Below, piece after piece: positions 17,363-27,900 of a DNA stretch of 64,000 nucleotides. A program made the position numbers and the translations under genes. Below the pieces are notes generated by a model. That model searched no databases. It was not told where the DNA came from and saw only the letters and a program-made list of their open reading frames with translations. The number at the start of each line of letters is the position of its first letter. Within the stretch, counting starts at the first letter, position 1. This DNA comes from Lysinimonas soli (GTDB lineage Bacteria > Actinomycetota > Actinomycetes > Actinomycetales > Microbacteriaceae): positions 496,001-560,000 of the forward strand of contig NZ_JBHSMG010000002.1 in the NCBI RefSeq assembly GCF_042655435.1, written 5' to 3'.

Positions 17363-19048
17363 CTAGCCCAGCAGCCAGACCGTCGTGTCTCCCGGCAGCC
17401 GCCCGGGTCCGATCGGGCCGCTCGCCAGGGCGAGCTGTCCGTCGGGCAGCGCGACGGGTGCCGAGCCGGTGTTCGCCACCACGGTGATGGCCCCTGAGCG
17501 GAAGACCAGGACCTCGGACGTCGGCGACGGCAGCCAGACCAGCTCGTTGGCGGCGAGACGGTGCTCTCGTCGCAGGGCGAGGGCGGAACGGTAGAACTCG
17601 AGCGGGGACTCGGGGATGCCCTGCTGCGCGTCGCGCGCGTAGTCGCCCCACCCGGCGGGCTGGGGCAGCCAGCTCGCGGCGGTTCCGTCGGGCGCGGCCG
17701 GGCCGAAGCCGGCCGCGGGGGCGGCGGCCTCCCAGGGGATCGGCACGCGGCATCCGTCTCGGCCGTAGCTGTCGCCGCCGGTGCGGAAGAAGGTCGGATC
17801 CTGCCGGGCGGCGTCGGGCAGGTCGATGACCTCGGGCAGGCCGAGTTCCTCGCCCTGGTAGAGGTAGGCCGAGCCCGGGAGGGCGAGCATGAACGCCGTG
17901 TAGGCGCGCGCTCGTCGCAAGCCCACGACCTCGTCGGGATGGGATTCGGATGCCGGCCCGATGCCCTGCCCCTGGGGCGGTGGCGGGGTGAGCCCGAGGC
18001 GGGTCGCGTGCCGGATCACATCGTGGTTCGAGAGCACCCAGGTGCTCGGCGCCCCGACTCCGCCGAACGCGGCGAGGGAGTCGTCGACCACCTTCTTGAG
18101 CGGCGCGGCCTCCCACGGCGTCTCGAGGAAGGTGAAGTTGAAGGTCTGGTGCATCTCGTCGGGCCGCACCCAGTCGGCGAGCTTCGAGAGCGGCTCGACC
18201 CAGGCCTCCCCGGCCAGGATGCGGTCGGGGCCGAACTCGGCGAGCACGCGGTGCCAGTTGCGGTAGATGGGATGCACGCCGGGCTGCGCCCAGTACGGCA
18301 CGTCCTCCGGGGTCCCGCCCATGCTGCCGGCATCGGTCGGGGGGGTGTAGTCGGGCAGGCCGGGCTTCTTCGCGAGGCCGTGGGCGACGTCCACCCGGAA
18401 GCCGTCGACCCCGCGGTCGAGCCAGAAGCGCAGCACGCCGCGGAACAGCTCCTTGACCTCGTCGTTGGTCCAGTCGAAGTCCGGCTGCGAGGTGTCGAAC
18501 AGGTGCAGGTACCACTGTGCCCTCTGGGGCGCCGCCGCCGGCCGATGCGTGCCGTCGGCCTCGGCGGCCTCGGTCACGCGGGTCCAGGCCGGTCCGCCGA
18601 AGACCGACTGCCAGTTGTTCGGGGGGACGTCGCCGTCGGCGCCGAGCCCGTCGCGGAACAGGTAGCGGGCGCGCTCGAGCGAGTCGGGGCCGGCCGCGAG
18701 CGCGGCCTGGAACCAGGGGTGGGCGCTCGAGGAATGGTTGGGGACCAGGTCGATGATCACCTTGAGGCCGAGCTCGTGGGCGCGGGCCAGCATGAGGTCG
18801 AAGTCGGCCAGGGTGCCGAACAACGGGTCGACATCCGTGTAGTCGGCGACGTCGTAGCCGGCGTCGTTCTGCGGCGAGGTGAAGAACGGCGAGAGCCAGA
18901 CGGCATCGACCCCGAGCGAGACGAGCGCGTCGAGCCGTGAGGTGATGCCCGGCAGGTCGCCGATCCCGTCGCCGTTCGAGTCGGCGAAGGAGCGCGGGTA
19001 GATCTGGTAGATGACGGCCGTGCGCCACCAATCGGGTTCGGTCGCCAT
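17363..19048 (-). CDS. GH13 alpha-glucosidase
   Basis: Cytoplasmic retaining glycosidase of 561 aa that releases glucose from maltose or isomalto-type oligosaccharides. It begins WWRTAVIYQIYPRSFADSNGDGIGDLPG. The catalytic triad is in GFRVDVAHG (nucleophile Asp220), LAGEAWVE (acid/base Glu281) and VLSNHDVIRH (Asp343). It lacks a signal peptide. ATG 19048 is preferred over the upstream in-frame codon at 19105 because a TAGGGT hexamer lies 7 nt before it. Close relatives include oligo-1,6-glucosidase and trehalose synthase, but no trehalose-synthase-specific extension is present. Confidence 0.9.
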   Translation of the reverse strand: MATEPDWWRTAVIYQIYPRSFADSNGDGIGDLPGITSRLDALVSLGVDAVWLSPFFTSPQNDAGYDVADYTDVDPLFGTLADFDLMLARAHELGLKVIIDLVPNHSSSAHPWFQAALAAGPDSLERARYLFRDGLGADGDVPPNNWQSVFGGPAWTRVTEAAEADGTHRPAAAPQRAQWYLHLFDTSQPDFDWTNDEVKELFRGVLRFWLDRGVDGFRVDVAHGLAKKPGLPDYTPPTDAGSMGGTPEDVPYWAQPGVHPIYRNWHRVLAEFGPDRILAGEAWVEPLSKLADWVRPDEMHQTFNFTFLETPWEAAPLKKVVDDSLAAFGGVGAPSTWVLSNHDVIRHATRLGLTPPPPQGQGIGPASESHPDEVVGLRRARAYTAFMLALPGSAYLYQGEELGLPEVIDLPDAARQDPTFFRTGGDSYGRDGCRVPIPWEAAAPAAGFGPAAPDGTAASWLPQPAGWGDYARDAQQGIPESPLEFYRSALALRREHRLAANELVWLPSPTSEVLVFRSGAITVVANTGSAPVALPDGQLALASGPIGPGRLPGDTTVWLLG

Positions 19049-19055
19049 GGCATCG

Positions 19056-19061
19056 ACCCTA
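19056..19061 (-). promoter_or_regulatory. -10 hexamer of alpha-glucosidase promoter
   Basis: TAGGGT on the minus strand lies 7 nt before ATG 19048. In the same 77-bp divergent region AACATC occurs twice as a direct repeat (19088-19093 and 19101-19106), a possible shared operator for the two GH13 genes. Confidence 0.4.
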
Positions 19062-19113
19062 AGGCACGGGCACGGGTGCGCCCCGGCAACATCTGTCGGT
19101 AACATCCGCCAGC

Positions 19114-19119
19114 TACCCT
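19114..19119 (+). promoter_or_regulatory. -10 hexamer of neopullulanase-like gene promoter
   Basis: TACCCT lies 6 nt before ATG 19126, again the leaderless geometry, and no ribosome site is visible. Confidence 0.4.
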
Positions 19120-19125
19120 CGCAGC

Positions 19126-20967
19126 ATGCCGCGCGCCCTCGCCGATCTGCCGCATCACGACGGCTCGCCCCTCTACGTCTCGGGCGAGGCGCCGCGACTC
19201 GGCGACACCGTGCGGGTGCGGGTGCGGGTTCCGCGGGCGTTCGGCGGGATGCGGATCGTGCGCACCCGGTCGAACCCGGATCGCGAGCCCCGCTACAGCG
19301 ACGCGGTGGTCGTCGCCGAGACCCCGGTCGCGGTCTGGTGGGAGGCGCAGATCCTCGTCGAGAACCCCGTGCACGGGTACCGCTTTCTGCTGGAGCGCGA
19401 GGATGGCACCACCTGGTGGCTCACCTCGGCCGGCCTCTCGCACACCGAGACCCGCGACATCGACGACTTCCGCCTGGTGAGCTACGACCCCCCGCCGGAG
19501 TGGGGGCGCGAGGCCGTGATGTACCAGGTGTTCCCCGACCGTTTCGCGCGCTCCGCGGCCGCCGCCGACCGGCCGCTGCCGGCCTGGGCCGAGCCGGCGC
19601 AGTGGAGCGACCCCGTCATCCATGTCGGACCGTCGACGGGAACCCAGTTCTACGGCGGCGACCTGCAGGGGGTGATCGAGCATCTCGACCACCTGGTGCA
19701 GCTCGGCGTGAACCTGCTCTACCTGACGCCGGTCTTCCCCGCCGAGTCGAACCATCGCTACAACGCGCTGTCGTTCGATCACGTCGACCCGCTGCTGGGC
19801 GGCGACGCGGCGCTCGCGGCGCTGGTGGTGGCGGCGCACGAGAAGGGCATCCGGGTCATCGGCGACCTCACGACGAACCACTCGGGCGACGCGCACGAAT
19901 GGTTCCGGGCGTCGTACGGCAACCCAGGCTCCCCCGAGAGCGCCTTCTACCTCTGGCTCGATGACGGACAGACCGAGTACGTTTCGTGGCTGGGCTTCTC
20001 GAGCCTGCCCAAGTTCAACTGGCAGGCCGACGAGCTGCGCCGGCGCTTCATCGACGGGGTCGACTCGGTGGTCGCGAAGTGGCTGCAGCCGCCGTACTCC
20101 CTCGACGGCTGGCGGGTGGATGTCGCCAACATGACGGGCCGTTGGCGCGACGAGGATCTCAACGAGGACGTGCGCCGCACCATCCGGGCCACCATGCGCG
20201 AGGTCAACGACGGCACCCTGCTGATCGGCGAGTCGACCAACGACGCCGCCTCCGACTTCCCGGGCGACGCCTGGCACGGCGCGATGACCTACGCCAACTT
20301 CACCCGGCCGTTGTGGAACTGGCTCTCGGTGCCCGGCAGCCCCGCGGCGGGCGGCCTCGGCATGACCCTGGGGCGCACGAGCGACTACACCGGCATCGAC
20401 TTCCACGCCGCGCACCGCGAGTTCGCGGCGGCCTTCCCGTGGCGCACCCGGCTGCACACCATGAACGCGCTCGACACCCACGACACCCCGCGCTTCCTCA
20501 CCTCGGCGCGGGCAGGGACGGTGCCCGTGGCGTTCGGGCTCGCGGTGACGATGCCGGGCATCCCCGTCGTCTGGGCGGGCGACGAGTTCGGGCTCACGGC
20601 ATCCGACGGCGAGGAGTCGCGAACCCCGATCCCGTGGGACCGGCTCGACGAGTCGGCCGACACCATCGCGCTCTACCGGCGGCTGATCGCCTTGAAGCGC
20701 GCGCATCCGGCTCTCAATGGCGGAGGAATCCGCTGGCTGCACGCCTCCGACGACGCCGTGGCCTTCGTGCGAGAGAGTTCCGAGGAGTGCGTGCTCGTGG
20801 TCGCCGCCCGCGCGATCACGACCGTCGACCTGGGCCACGAGCTGCCGGATACCGCCCCCCTGATCGAGGGCGACGTCGAGTGGAAAGACGGTCGCGTCGC
20901 GATCGACGGCCCCCGCTTCGCCGCCTGGCAGCTGGCGGGCGTGGCCCTGCCGCACTGGGCGTCGTAG
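19126..20967 (+). CDS. GH13 neopullulanase/cyclomaltodextrinase-like glycosidase
   Basis: Intracellular alpha-glucan hydrolase of 613 aa. The first 120 residues form a beta-rich N domain of CBM34 type (VYRF-like segment VHGYRFLLERE), which separates this protein from the neighbouring alpha-glucosidase. The (beta/alpha)8 domain starts at AVMYQVFPDRFARS. Catalytic residues are Asp332 in DGWRVDVAN, Glu369 in LLIGESTND and Asp453 in ALDTHDTPRF. No signal peptide is seen. It is divergent from the alpha-glucosidase, so the pair probably completes maltodextrin breakdown to glucose. Confidence 0.88.
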   Translation: MPRALADLPHHDGSPLYVSGEAPRLGDTVRVRVRVPRAFGGMRIVRTRSNPDREPRYSDAVVVAETPVAVWWEAQILVENPVHGYRFLLEREDGTTWWLTSAGLSHTETRDIDDFRLVSYDPPPEWGREAVMYQVFPDRFARSAAAADRPLPAWAEPAQWSDPVIHVGPSTGTQFYGGDLQGVIEHLDHLVQLGVNLLYLTPVFPAESNHRYNALSFDHVDPLLGGDAALAALVVAAHEKGIRVIGDLTTNHSGDAHEWFRASYGNPGSPESAFYLWLDDGQTEYVSWLGFSSLPKFNWQADELRRRFIDGVDSVVAKWLQPPYSLDGWRVDVANMTGRWRDEDLNEDVRRTIRATMREVNDGTLLIGESTNDAASDFPGDAWHGAMTYANFTRPLWNWLSVPGSPAAGGLGMTLGRTSDYTGIDFHAAHREFAAAFPWRTRLHTMNALDTHDTPRFLTSARAGTVPVAFGLAVTMPGIPVVWAGDEFGLTASDGEESRTPIPWDRLDESADTIALYRRLIALKRAHPALNGGGIRWLHASDDAVAFVRESSEECVLVVAARAITTVDLGHELPDTAPLIEGDVEWKDGRVAIDGPRFAAWQLAGVALPHWAS

Positions 20968-21040
20968 CCGCCCCGTCACGAGTTCGGCGCGGCCGAAGCT
21001 GGATGCTAGTCTTTTGCGGTGCCGCGGCCAGCCGCGGATT

Positions 21041-21112
<72 letters not shown>

Positions 21113-21158
21113 CGGTCACTCGTCGGAGCACTTCCACTGCGACGGCGAGCGACTTCCC

Positions 21159-21232
21159 GGCGGGGTAGCTCAGGTGGTTAGAGCACACGGCTCATAATCG
21201 TGGTGTCGCGGGTTCGAGTCCCGCCCTCGCTA
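21159..21232 (+). tRNA. tRNA-Met (elongator, anticodon CAT), integration target
   Basis: 74-nt cloverleaf with acceptor GGCGGGG opposite CCTCGCT (two G-U pairs), anticodon loop CTCATAA and T arm GCGGGTTCGAGTCCCGC. Its 3' portion is repeated downstream at 32222, 58837 and (damaged) 60360, so this gene is the attachment site of integrated elements and its 3' end has probably been rebuilt by recombination. The hairpin just after it (GCCC at 21245, GGGC at 21255) lacks a T-tract and is a weak terminator. Confidence 0.93.
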
Positions 21233-21233
21233 C
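21181..21233 (+). repeat. att copy 1 (inside tRNA-Met)
   Basis: 53 nt, from GAGCACACGG to CTAC at the tRNA 3' end, are identical to 32222-32274. The last 37 nt of this span plus the next TT are identical to 58837-58875. Such 3'-tRNA direct repeats are the usual scars of tyrosine-recombinase integration. Confidence 0.85.
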
Positions 21234-21611
21234 TTCAAGAAAAGCCCTGATGCGGGCGATGTTTGTTCATGCCGTTTCCGGTATGCAATCGAACGCAGGC
21301 GATGCGTGGCCACGTCTTGGACACAGTGATTGATTGTGGGCCACTTGCTCATAGTCGCTTGCCGCCGTTCCGATCCGCTCTCTACCCGGCGGTCTACAAA
21401 AGTGAGCAAAGCACGATAGCGGGCCGTATGTGTCGACTGCTAGTCGGCTCTTTGTCTGACACCCGTATTGGGGTAGACCGTATGTCATTTGTTTCCCCGA
21501 ACTAACTTCCTCTCGGTTCTGGGCGGCTCTAGTGTTCCCTCGTCGAGGAGTTGTTGAAGCTTCCTCGGTGAGCGATTGGTAGTCGCTGTGACTCTGAAGG
21601 GGGACTGCAGA
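21234..21611 (+). other. Gene-free left end of the accessory zone
   Basis: No credible gene. At 21303-21322 it contains GTGGCCACGTCTTGGACACA, which recurs with two mismatches beside att copy 4 (60339-60358) and more loosely before copy 2 (32107). A possible promoter (TTGTCT, 16 nt, TAGACC) around 21452-21479 faces the next gene. The ribosome site GAAGGGGGA at 21595-21603 belongs to that gene. Confidence 0.4.
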
Positions 21612-24600
21612 ATGGCATTGTTGAGCCCGCAGGGCACGACGTGGCGCAAAGCTGTTGGCCTTGGGGTCATGGCAGTTCTTTCCGTTGCATCCCTAGTTGC
21701 GACTGCATCGCCCGTTGCCGCGGCGCAGACGGCTCCTTCGAGGCTGGCAAGTCCGACTTCCCTGCAGTCTGTTGAACGGTCGGCGAGTGCGTTGGCAGCG
21801 TCGTCCGGTCGCCCGGTCGTGATCGACAAGTTGACAACGGCGACGACTCAGACCACCGCGGAGCCGGACGGCACGATCCAGTTCGTTTCGAACTCGGTCC
21901 CCGTCAGAGCACAGGTCGCTGGCAAGTGGGCACCGATCGATTTTGCGCTCGAAGCCGTTGGTGGCTACCTCGTTCCCAAGGTTGCGGCACAGGCAGTTCG
22001 TTTTTCGCCGGGCGGAGCGGGTCCGCTCGCGCAGATTCGGGATGGCTCTGGGAAATGGGTCCAGGAGGGATCACCCTTCGGCGACCTGCCCAAACCGTCG
22101 ATCACGGGCGCGACGGCAACGTACGCGGATGTTCTCCCTGGCGTGGATCTGAGGCTGACGGCGACCGCGCTCGGCATGTCTGAGATCCTCGTGCTCAAGA
22201 CGGCAGCCGCGGCGAAGAACTCCAAGCTCAAGTCCGTACATTTCGGGGTGACCGGATCGGCGGTCTCAGCGGACGCGTTTGGAAACGCACGCGCCGGCGC
22301 CGACGGCTCCAAGGGTGTCATCGCGGGTTCAGCCACCTGGTGGGATTCGTCCGAAGGATCTGACGCGTCGGGACCCGCCGGCATGATCGCTCCACGCCCG
22401 CTGCCGCAAAGCATCACCGCAGACGCGGTCACGCTCTCCGTCGACGCAGCCGCCTCGACCCCCGCCGTTCAGTTCCCGCTGTACATCGACCCGGATTGGA
22501 CCGGCGGGCTGGGTGCCTATTGGTATGTGGACCAGGCCTACGCGAACCAGAGTTACCTGAACGGCAACCAGGCGACCGGCGTGCAGCGCATGGGCTATAT
22601 CACCGCCGCCTATTCGCCCGACGGTCGGAATCACTTGGCTCGTGCGTTCTGGTCGATGGACACCAGCGGGGTGGCAGGGCGGCACGTTCTCAACGCGCAT
22701 TTCGACGTGACTCTCACGGGTGCGTTTAACTGCAATACGCCCAGTCAGGCTGACCTGTGGACCACCGCTGGGGCTCCCGTGGGAGGAACGTGGAATCAGA
22801 CAGGGAATGTGTACGCGTCCATGATCGGTACGGCCACTCCCACCGCTTGCGGCGCTGTGGGTTTTGGCGCCACCGCTGGCGCTGCTGCAGCTGCAAACGC
22901 GGGCGCCTCTTCAACGGTCCTTGCCTTGCGTGCTGACAACGAGAACGCCGTCAGCGGATGGAAGAAGTGGGCTCAGTCCGCGTCGCTCACGATCACCTAC
23001 GACTCGGCCCCAGTCACCCCGGACACCCCCCAGTTCTCGTCTCCGTTCCGGTCGTGCGCCGCTGACGTGAGAAACCCCGCCTTCGTGAACAACGCCGCCT
23101 CGGCGCTGACCATGGCTGCCAACTCCAGTGACCCAGACGGCACCAACATCTCTGTTTCGTTCGACATTGCAGGAGTTGACGGCTCGGGAAATCTCGGCAG
23201 CACCTTGCACACCTACACCTCAAGCACACATGCGGCTGGCGCGTTCAGCGGCGTGATCCCACAGAACGCCCTTGGCGTCGGCAAGTACGCATGGCGTGCA
23301 CACGCGTTCGACGGCACTGATTGGTCGGGGTACTCCGGATGGTGCTACTTCGAGGTCCAGAACAGCGGCCCCAGCTTGCCGACCGTGCACGAGGTCAACA
23401 GCGGCGGAACCACCATCAGCCCGGCCACCGGAACGGTCGGCAAACCCATCACAGTGAAACTGACCTCCTCCACCCTGGGAACGGCCGCCGCCCAGTTCGG
23501 ATACTGGTGGACCAACACCGCCGCAGTGAACCCCAGCCCCATCCCACCTGTGACGTTTGGTCCCCGAGACGACTATTACGACGGCAACACCATGCATGAC
23601 CCGACCGGTCAGCCGCTTTGTCCGGAGCGGGAGGGCGCCGAATGGTTTGCCTGCCCCGACTCATCCGGCAGCGCAACCATTACGGTCGCACCCATCGACG
23701 CGCCCCACGCAACCCTCTGGGTTGTCGCCTACGACGGAGCCGGCAACGTCTCGACCAACCTTGCAACGAGCACCGACCCGTCTGAGGCGACAGGACTCGA
23801 GGTCGCAACGTCTGGCGATACGACCTCAGTCCAATACGCCAACTCAAGCGGCGGTGACTTCTGGAACGCCGACGACTTCACCTCCGGAACGATCCCCGAC
23901 CGCAACTCAAGCCACTCGACGAGCAACATGACCGTACCCGCCGACGACATCGAAGCGATGCCCGGCGACAGCCCACTCGCCGACGCTCAGACGCTGAGCT
24001 TCCACGGCGGAACGGACACCCTATACGACTTCCCGTCGTCGTCCGGCTGGGCATCAGCGACATTCTCGACGTTGAACTGGACGACGAACTGGAGTCCTCC
24101 GGCGGTCAACCTGGGCGAGATCAAGCCCTACCCGACAGACGGATCCACCACTGTGCCCGACGGCATGACCACGCTGTACGACTGCCTCGGCTCGTTCCAT
24201 TACAGCGCCATCACGGCGAACTGCAACGGCACCAACAACGCCGCGCATCCAATCGGCTTGATCTGGACCGCCTCCACGGCAAGCCAGAACGCGACCTCAC
24301 CTCTCTACTATTGCGGCGTCGGTGTCCAGGAGACTCACACCCTATGCAGCGGGGGCAGCTTGCTCGGATACGTCCAACCCGCGTTCGAACAGGGAACGGC
24401 GCTGGATACCGTTGCCCTGGGCAGCGACGACACCACGCACGGCTGGACCATCTCAGCCTGGGTCGACTTCAACCCGAATGGCGAAGATCTGAGCGGGATG
24501 CCCTACACGAGCATGGCGCTCGGGTACGACAACACCTTCGGCGTTGGAGTCGCGCCCGACGGCAGGTGGCAGCTGTGCTGGCCTGATTGGGGTCCGCCCG

Positions 24601-24908
24601 CATACACGCCCTGCATCACCGGCCCCAACGTCACACCGAGCACCTGGACCTACATCAGCGTGATCTGGGATCCGGTAAACAGCCAACTCCGACTCGTCGT
24701 CAACGGCCAGGTCAGCAACGCAACCGTGGCGTCGCGTCAGTCCCAGAGCACCATGGGCGGCCCGACCAACCACACCCTCCTGGTGGGGGCTGGCGCCGCG
24801 GACCAATCGACGGAATGGAACGGCTACATCGACGACATCACAAGCTTCCCGGGTGTCGCCGACAGTCTCCAGCTCGCCAACTTGAAGAATGAGAATGCCC
24901 CCCAATGA
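21612..24908 (+). CDS. Secreted LamG/DNRLRE-type protein, partner of the RHS protein
   Basis: A 1098-aa exported protein with no enzymatic motif. The signal peptide is at residues 1-36, ending SPVAAA. The N-terminal part contains a DNRLRE-like beta region (about 300-450, with YANQSYLNGNQ and HLARAFWSMDTS). Two Ig/fibronectin-like modules follow (about 470-620 and 620-740). A C-terminal LamG-like jelly roll (about 910-1095) has GWTISAWVDF, WTYISVIWDP and EWNGYIDDITSF. Actinobacterial RHS/wall-associated proteins are often preceded by proteins of this build. ATG 21612 has a strong ribosome site 8 nt upstream. The stop overlaps the RHS start (ATGA), so the two are coupled and probably act together at the surface. 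Confidence 0.75.
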   Translation: MALLSPQGTTWRKAVGLGVMAVLSVASLVATASPVAAAQTAPSRLASPTSLQSVERSASALAASSGRPVVIDKLTTATTQTTAEPDGTIQFVSNSVPVRAQVAGKWAPIDFALEAVGGYLVPKVAAQAVRFSPGGAGPLAQIRDGSGKWVQEGSPFGDLPKPSITGATATYADVLPGVDLRLTATALGMSEILVLKTAAAAKNSKLKSVHFGVTGSAVSADAFGNARAGADGSKGVIAGSATWWDSSEGSDASGPAGMIAPRPLPQSITADAVTLSVDAAASTPAVQFPLYIDPDWTGGLGAYWYVDQAYANQSYLNGNQATGVQRMGYITAAYSPDGRNHLARAFWSMDTSGVAGRHVLNAHFDVTLTGAFNCNTPSQADLWTTAGAPVGGTWNQTGNVYASMIGTATPTACGAVGFGATAGAAAAANAGASSTVLALRADNENAVSGWKKWAQSASLTITYDSAPVTPDTPQFSSPFRSCAADVRNPAFVNNAASALTMAANSSDPDGTNISVSFDIAGVDGSGNLGSTLHTYTSSTHAAGAFSGVIPQNALGVGKYAWRAHAFDGTDWSGYSGWCYFEVQNSGPSLPTVHEVNSGGTTISPATGTVGKPITVKLTSSTLGTAAAQFGYWWTNTAAVNPSPIPPVTFGPRDDYYDGNTMHDPTGQPLCPEREGAEWFACPDSSGSATITVAPIDAPHATLWVVAYDGAGNVSTNLATSTDPSEATGLEVATSGDTTSVQYANSSGGDFWNADDFTSGTIPDRNSSHSTSNMTVPADDIEAMPGDSPLADAQTLSFHGGTDTLYDFPSSSGWASATFSTLNWTTNWSPPAVNLGEIKPYPTDGSTTVPDGMTTLYDCLGSFHYSAITANCNGTNNAAHPIGLIWTASTASQNATSPLYYCGVGVQETHTLCSGGSLLGYVQPAFEQGTALDTVALGSDDTTHGWTISAWVDFNPNGEDLSGMPYTSMALGYDNTFGVGVAPDGRWQLCWPDWGPPAYTPCITGPNVTPSTWTYISVIWDPVNSQLRLVVNGQVSNATVASRQSQSTMGGPTNHTLLVGAGAADQSTEWNGYIDDITSFPGVADSLQLANLKNENAPQ

Positions 24909-27900
24909 GCACCATCGTGCGCCGCGTGGCACGAACCGGTCTGATCGCCGGGGCCGCAACGATTGCCCTTCTCGCGTCGACCTTGGCGGGAGTTGCCGAG
25001 CCAGCCGAAGCTGCCGCGCCGAAGCCGAACCTCGGAACACAGGTCACCGGACACAGCGCCACAGCTCTCAACGAATCGACGCCTCCGAAGTCATCGACCT
25101 CGATTGCGGTGACGCAGGACAACCTCGGTGGGAGCGAGTCGAACGATGTCGCACTCCCAGCTAGCGGCAGCACCCGTCAGACGACCCACGATCTGAAGAA
25201 CAGGGCGAGCGCATCGGTCGCATCTGGATGGGCGACGTTCGGAAGTCATGGTCTGCAGGCGGCCCGAGCCAAACCGGCGAAGGCGAACTCGAAGTCCTCC
25301 GTTGGCGCCATCGCGGTCACGCTACTCGGGCATGACGACGCCAAGAAGTACGGAATCAACGGGGTGGCGTTCGCGATCACCGCCCGCGATGGCGGCACGA
25401 GCCCCGCACCTGTCGCGCTCAAGATTCCGGACGCGTTGCTGGCGTCAAGTTATGGGGCCGACTATGCATCCCGGGTGCGGTGGGTCCAGCTGACGATGCC
25501 GGCGAAGCCTTCGAAGAAGGCGCTCTCGAGCGGCAAGTTGTCCCCGGTCGCGGCCACCGCGTCAGGTGACAGCGCGATCGTCACACCTCAGCTCGCGAAG
25601 GCGACGACGCTTCTTGTTCCGATGTCCACACCCACGGGTGCGGACGGCACCGGTTCCTTCGCAGCAACGCCGATCAAGCCCTCGAGCACTTGGGATGTCT
25701 CGGCGCAAACCGGCGGCTTCTCCTGGTCCTACCCTCTCCGGGTACCTCCTGCACCGGCCGGACCGCAGCCCAACGTAGCCCTGAATTACGACTCGCAGGC
25801 GGTCGACGGTGAGACAGGCTCCACTAACAACCAGACCTCCGCGGTCGGCGAAGGTTGGGACCTCGGCGGCGCCGGATACATCGAAACCCACTACATCGGC
25901 TGTTCTCAGGACAGCGGTTCCAGCGGTTCCGTCGCGAGCAGCGGAGACCTGTGCTGGAAGACCGACAACGCGACCCTCTCGCTCGGCGGTCACTCCTCGC
26001 CGCTTGTGCGCGACAGCGCTAGTGGCACCTGGAAGTTGCAGAACGACGACGGCAGCCGAGTCGAGCACCTCGTCGGTGCAGCGCAGGGCTGCGGCGCGTC
26101 TAACGGGACCTGGGACGACGACTGCTGGCGGGTCACCACCCTGGATGGCACCCAGTACTACTTCGGCTTGAACCAGCTCCCAGGTTGGAGCACCGGCAAA
26201 GCGACAACGAACTCGGCGTGGACGGTACCGGTGTTCGGCAACGACGCCGGTGAACCGTGCCATGCCTCGACGTTCGCAGCATCTTCTTGCGATCAAGGAT
26301 GGCGCTGGAACCTCGACTACGTGGTGGACCCGCACCAGAACGCAGAAGCCTTCTACTGGTCCAAGGAGACCAACAACTATCAGCGGAACGGTTCCACCGC
26401 GGTCGGATATGTCCGCGGTGGCCAGCTGGACCACATCGACTACGGTCTGCGAAGTGGCGATGTGTACACAGCAAACGATGCCACCGACCGGGTGACTTTC
26501 ACTTACGACCAGTTTGGGCGTTGCAGCGACAGCAGCCACGCAAGCTGCACGACGGAACCCCTCGGGGCGGGAACGGCGCCGGCCCAGGCATCCAGCTACC
26601 CCGATGTGCCATTCGATGAACTCTGCACCTCGGGCGCCTGCACCACCCAACTCAGCCCGACCTTCTGGTCCACGGCGATGCTCGACACCGTCACCACCCA
26701 GTACAGCGACGGGGCCGGCAACTACAAGGCTGCTGACACCTGGGACCTCAGTCATTCCTTCCCGGACCCGGGCGATGCCACCCACGCTGCCCTCTGGTTG
26801 ACACAGGTCGTGCACACCGGTCACGCCGGGACGGCCACCCTCGCCGAACCGGCAACCGTGTTCTCCGGCGTCACTATGCAGAACAGGGTGTGGGCCATCG
26901 ACGGCCTCGCCCCATTGGACAAGTACCGAATCTCGGCCATCCGGGAGTCGACGGGTGCGGTCATCTCCGTGAACTACGCGACCCCTGACTGCACCACAAG
27001 CAACGCCTCGGCGATCGAGTCAGCGCCGGAGAGCAACACTCACCGCTGCTATCCGCAATGGTGGACACCGGACACCACCTACCCTCAGCCCGCCCAAGAA
27101 GACCTCTTCAACAAATACGTGGTCACCTCGGTCGTCTCCGACCCGAAAACCGGAGGCGGTGCCGACCTTCCGCAGGAGACCGACTACGTCTACACCGGCA
27201 CCCCGGCGTGGCGATACGACACGTCACCGTTCACTCCGGACAGCCAGCGCACCTGGTCCGCCTACGCCGGTTACGACACCGTCGAGGTGCGCACCGGCGA
27301 CCCCAGCAGCCCATCAACGCAACAGACCACCGCGTACACATTCTTCCGGGGACTCGACGGCGACCGCGCGTCCATCTCCGGCGGCACCAAGAGCATCTCA
27401 GTGACCGGCTACCCCGGAGTCGCGGACTCGAGATGGCTCGCCGGTCGCACCTACGATGCGAAAACCCTCAACGGTGTTGGCGGCGCAATCGTCTCCGAAA
27501 CGCGAACCACTCCCTGGTCATCTGCCATCACCGCGTCCAACGGCACCGACGTTGCGAAACTCGTCGCCGACGGCGACGTGCTCACCACCCAACCCCTTTC
27601 CGGCGGAGGCAGCCGCACCACGGACGTCGCCACGACATTCGACTCGAGTTACGGACTGCCCTTGACAGTCAGCACAGTGCACTCCGATGGCGCATCCACC
27701 TGTTCGACCACCAGCTACGTGACCCCGAACACCACGGCGTGGCTCATCGGCTACCCCAAGCAGCAAACGAGCGTCGCCAAGGACTGCGCTCACCTCGGCA
27801 CCGCCGTCTACCCGGCCGACGCGATCAGCGACCGCAAGATCACCTACGACGGCGCAGCCTGGGGCGCAGCGCCAAACGCGGGTGACGCTACCAGCTCCTC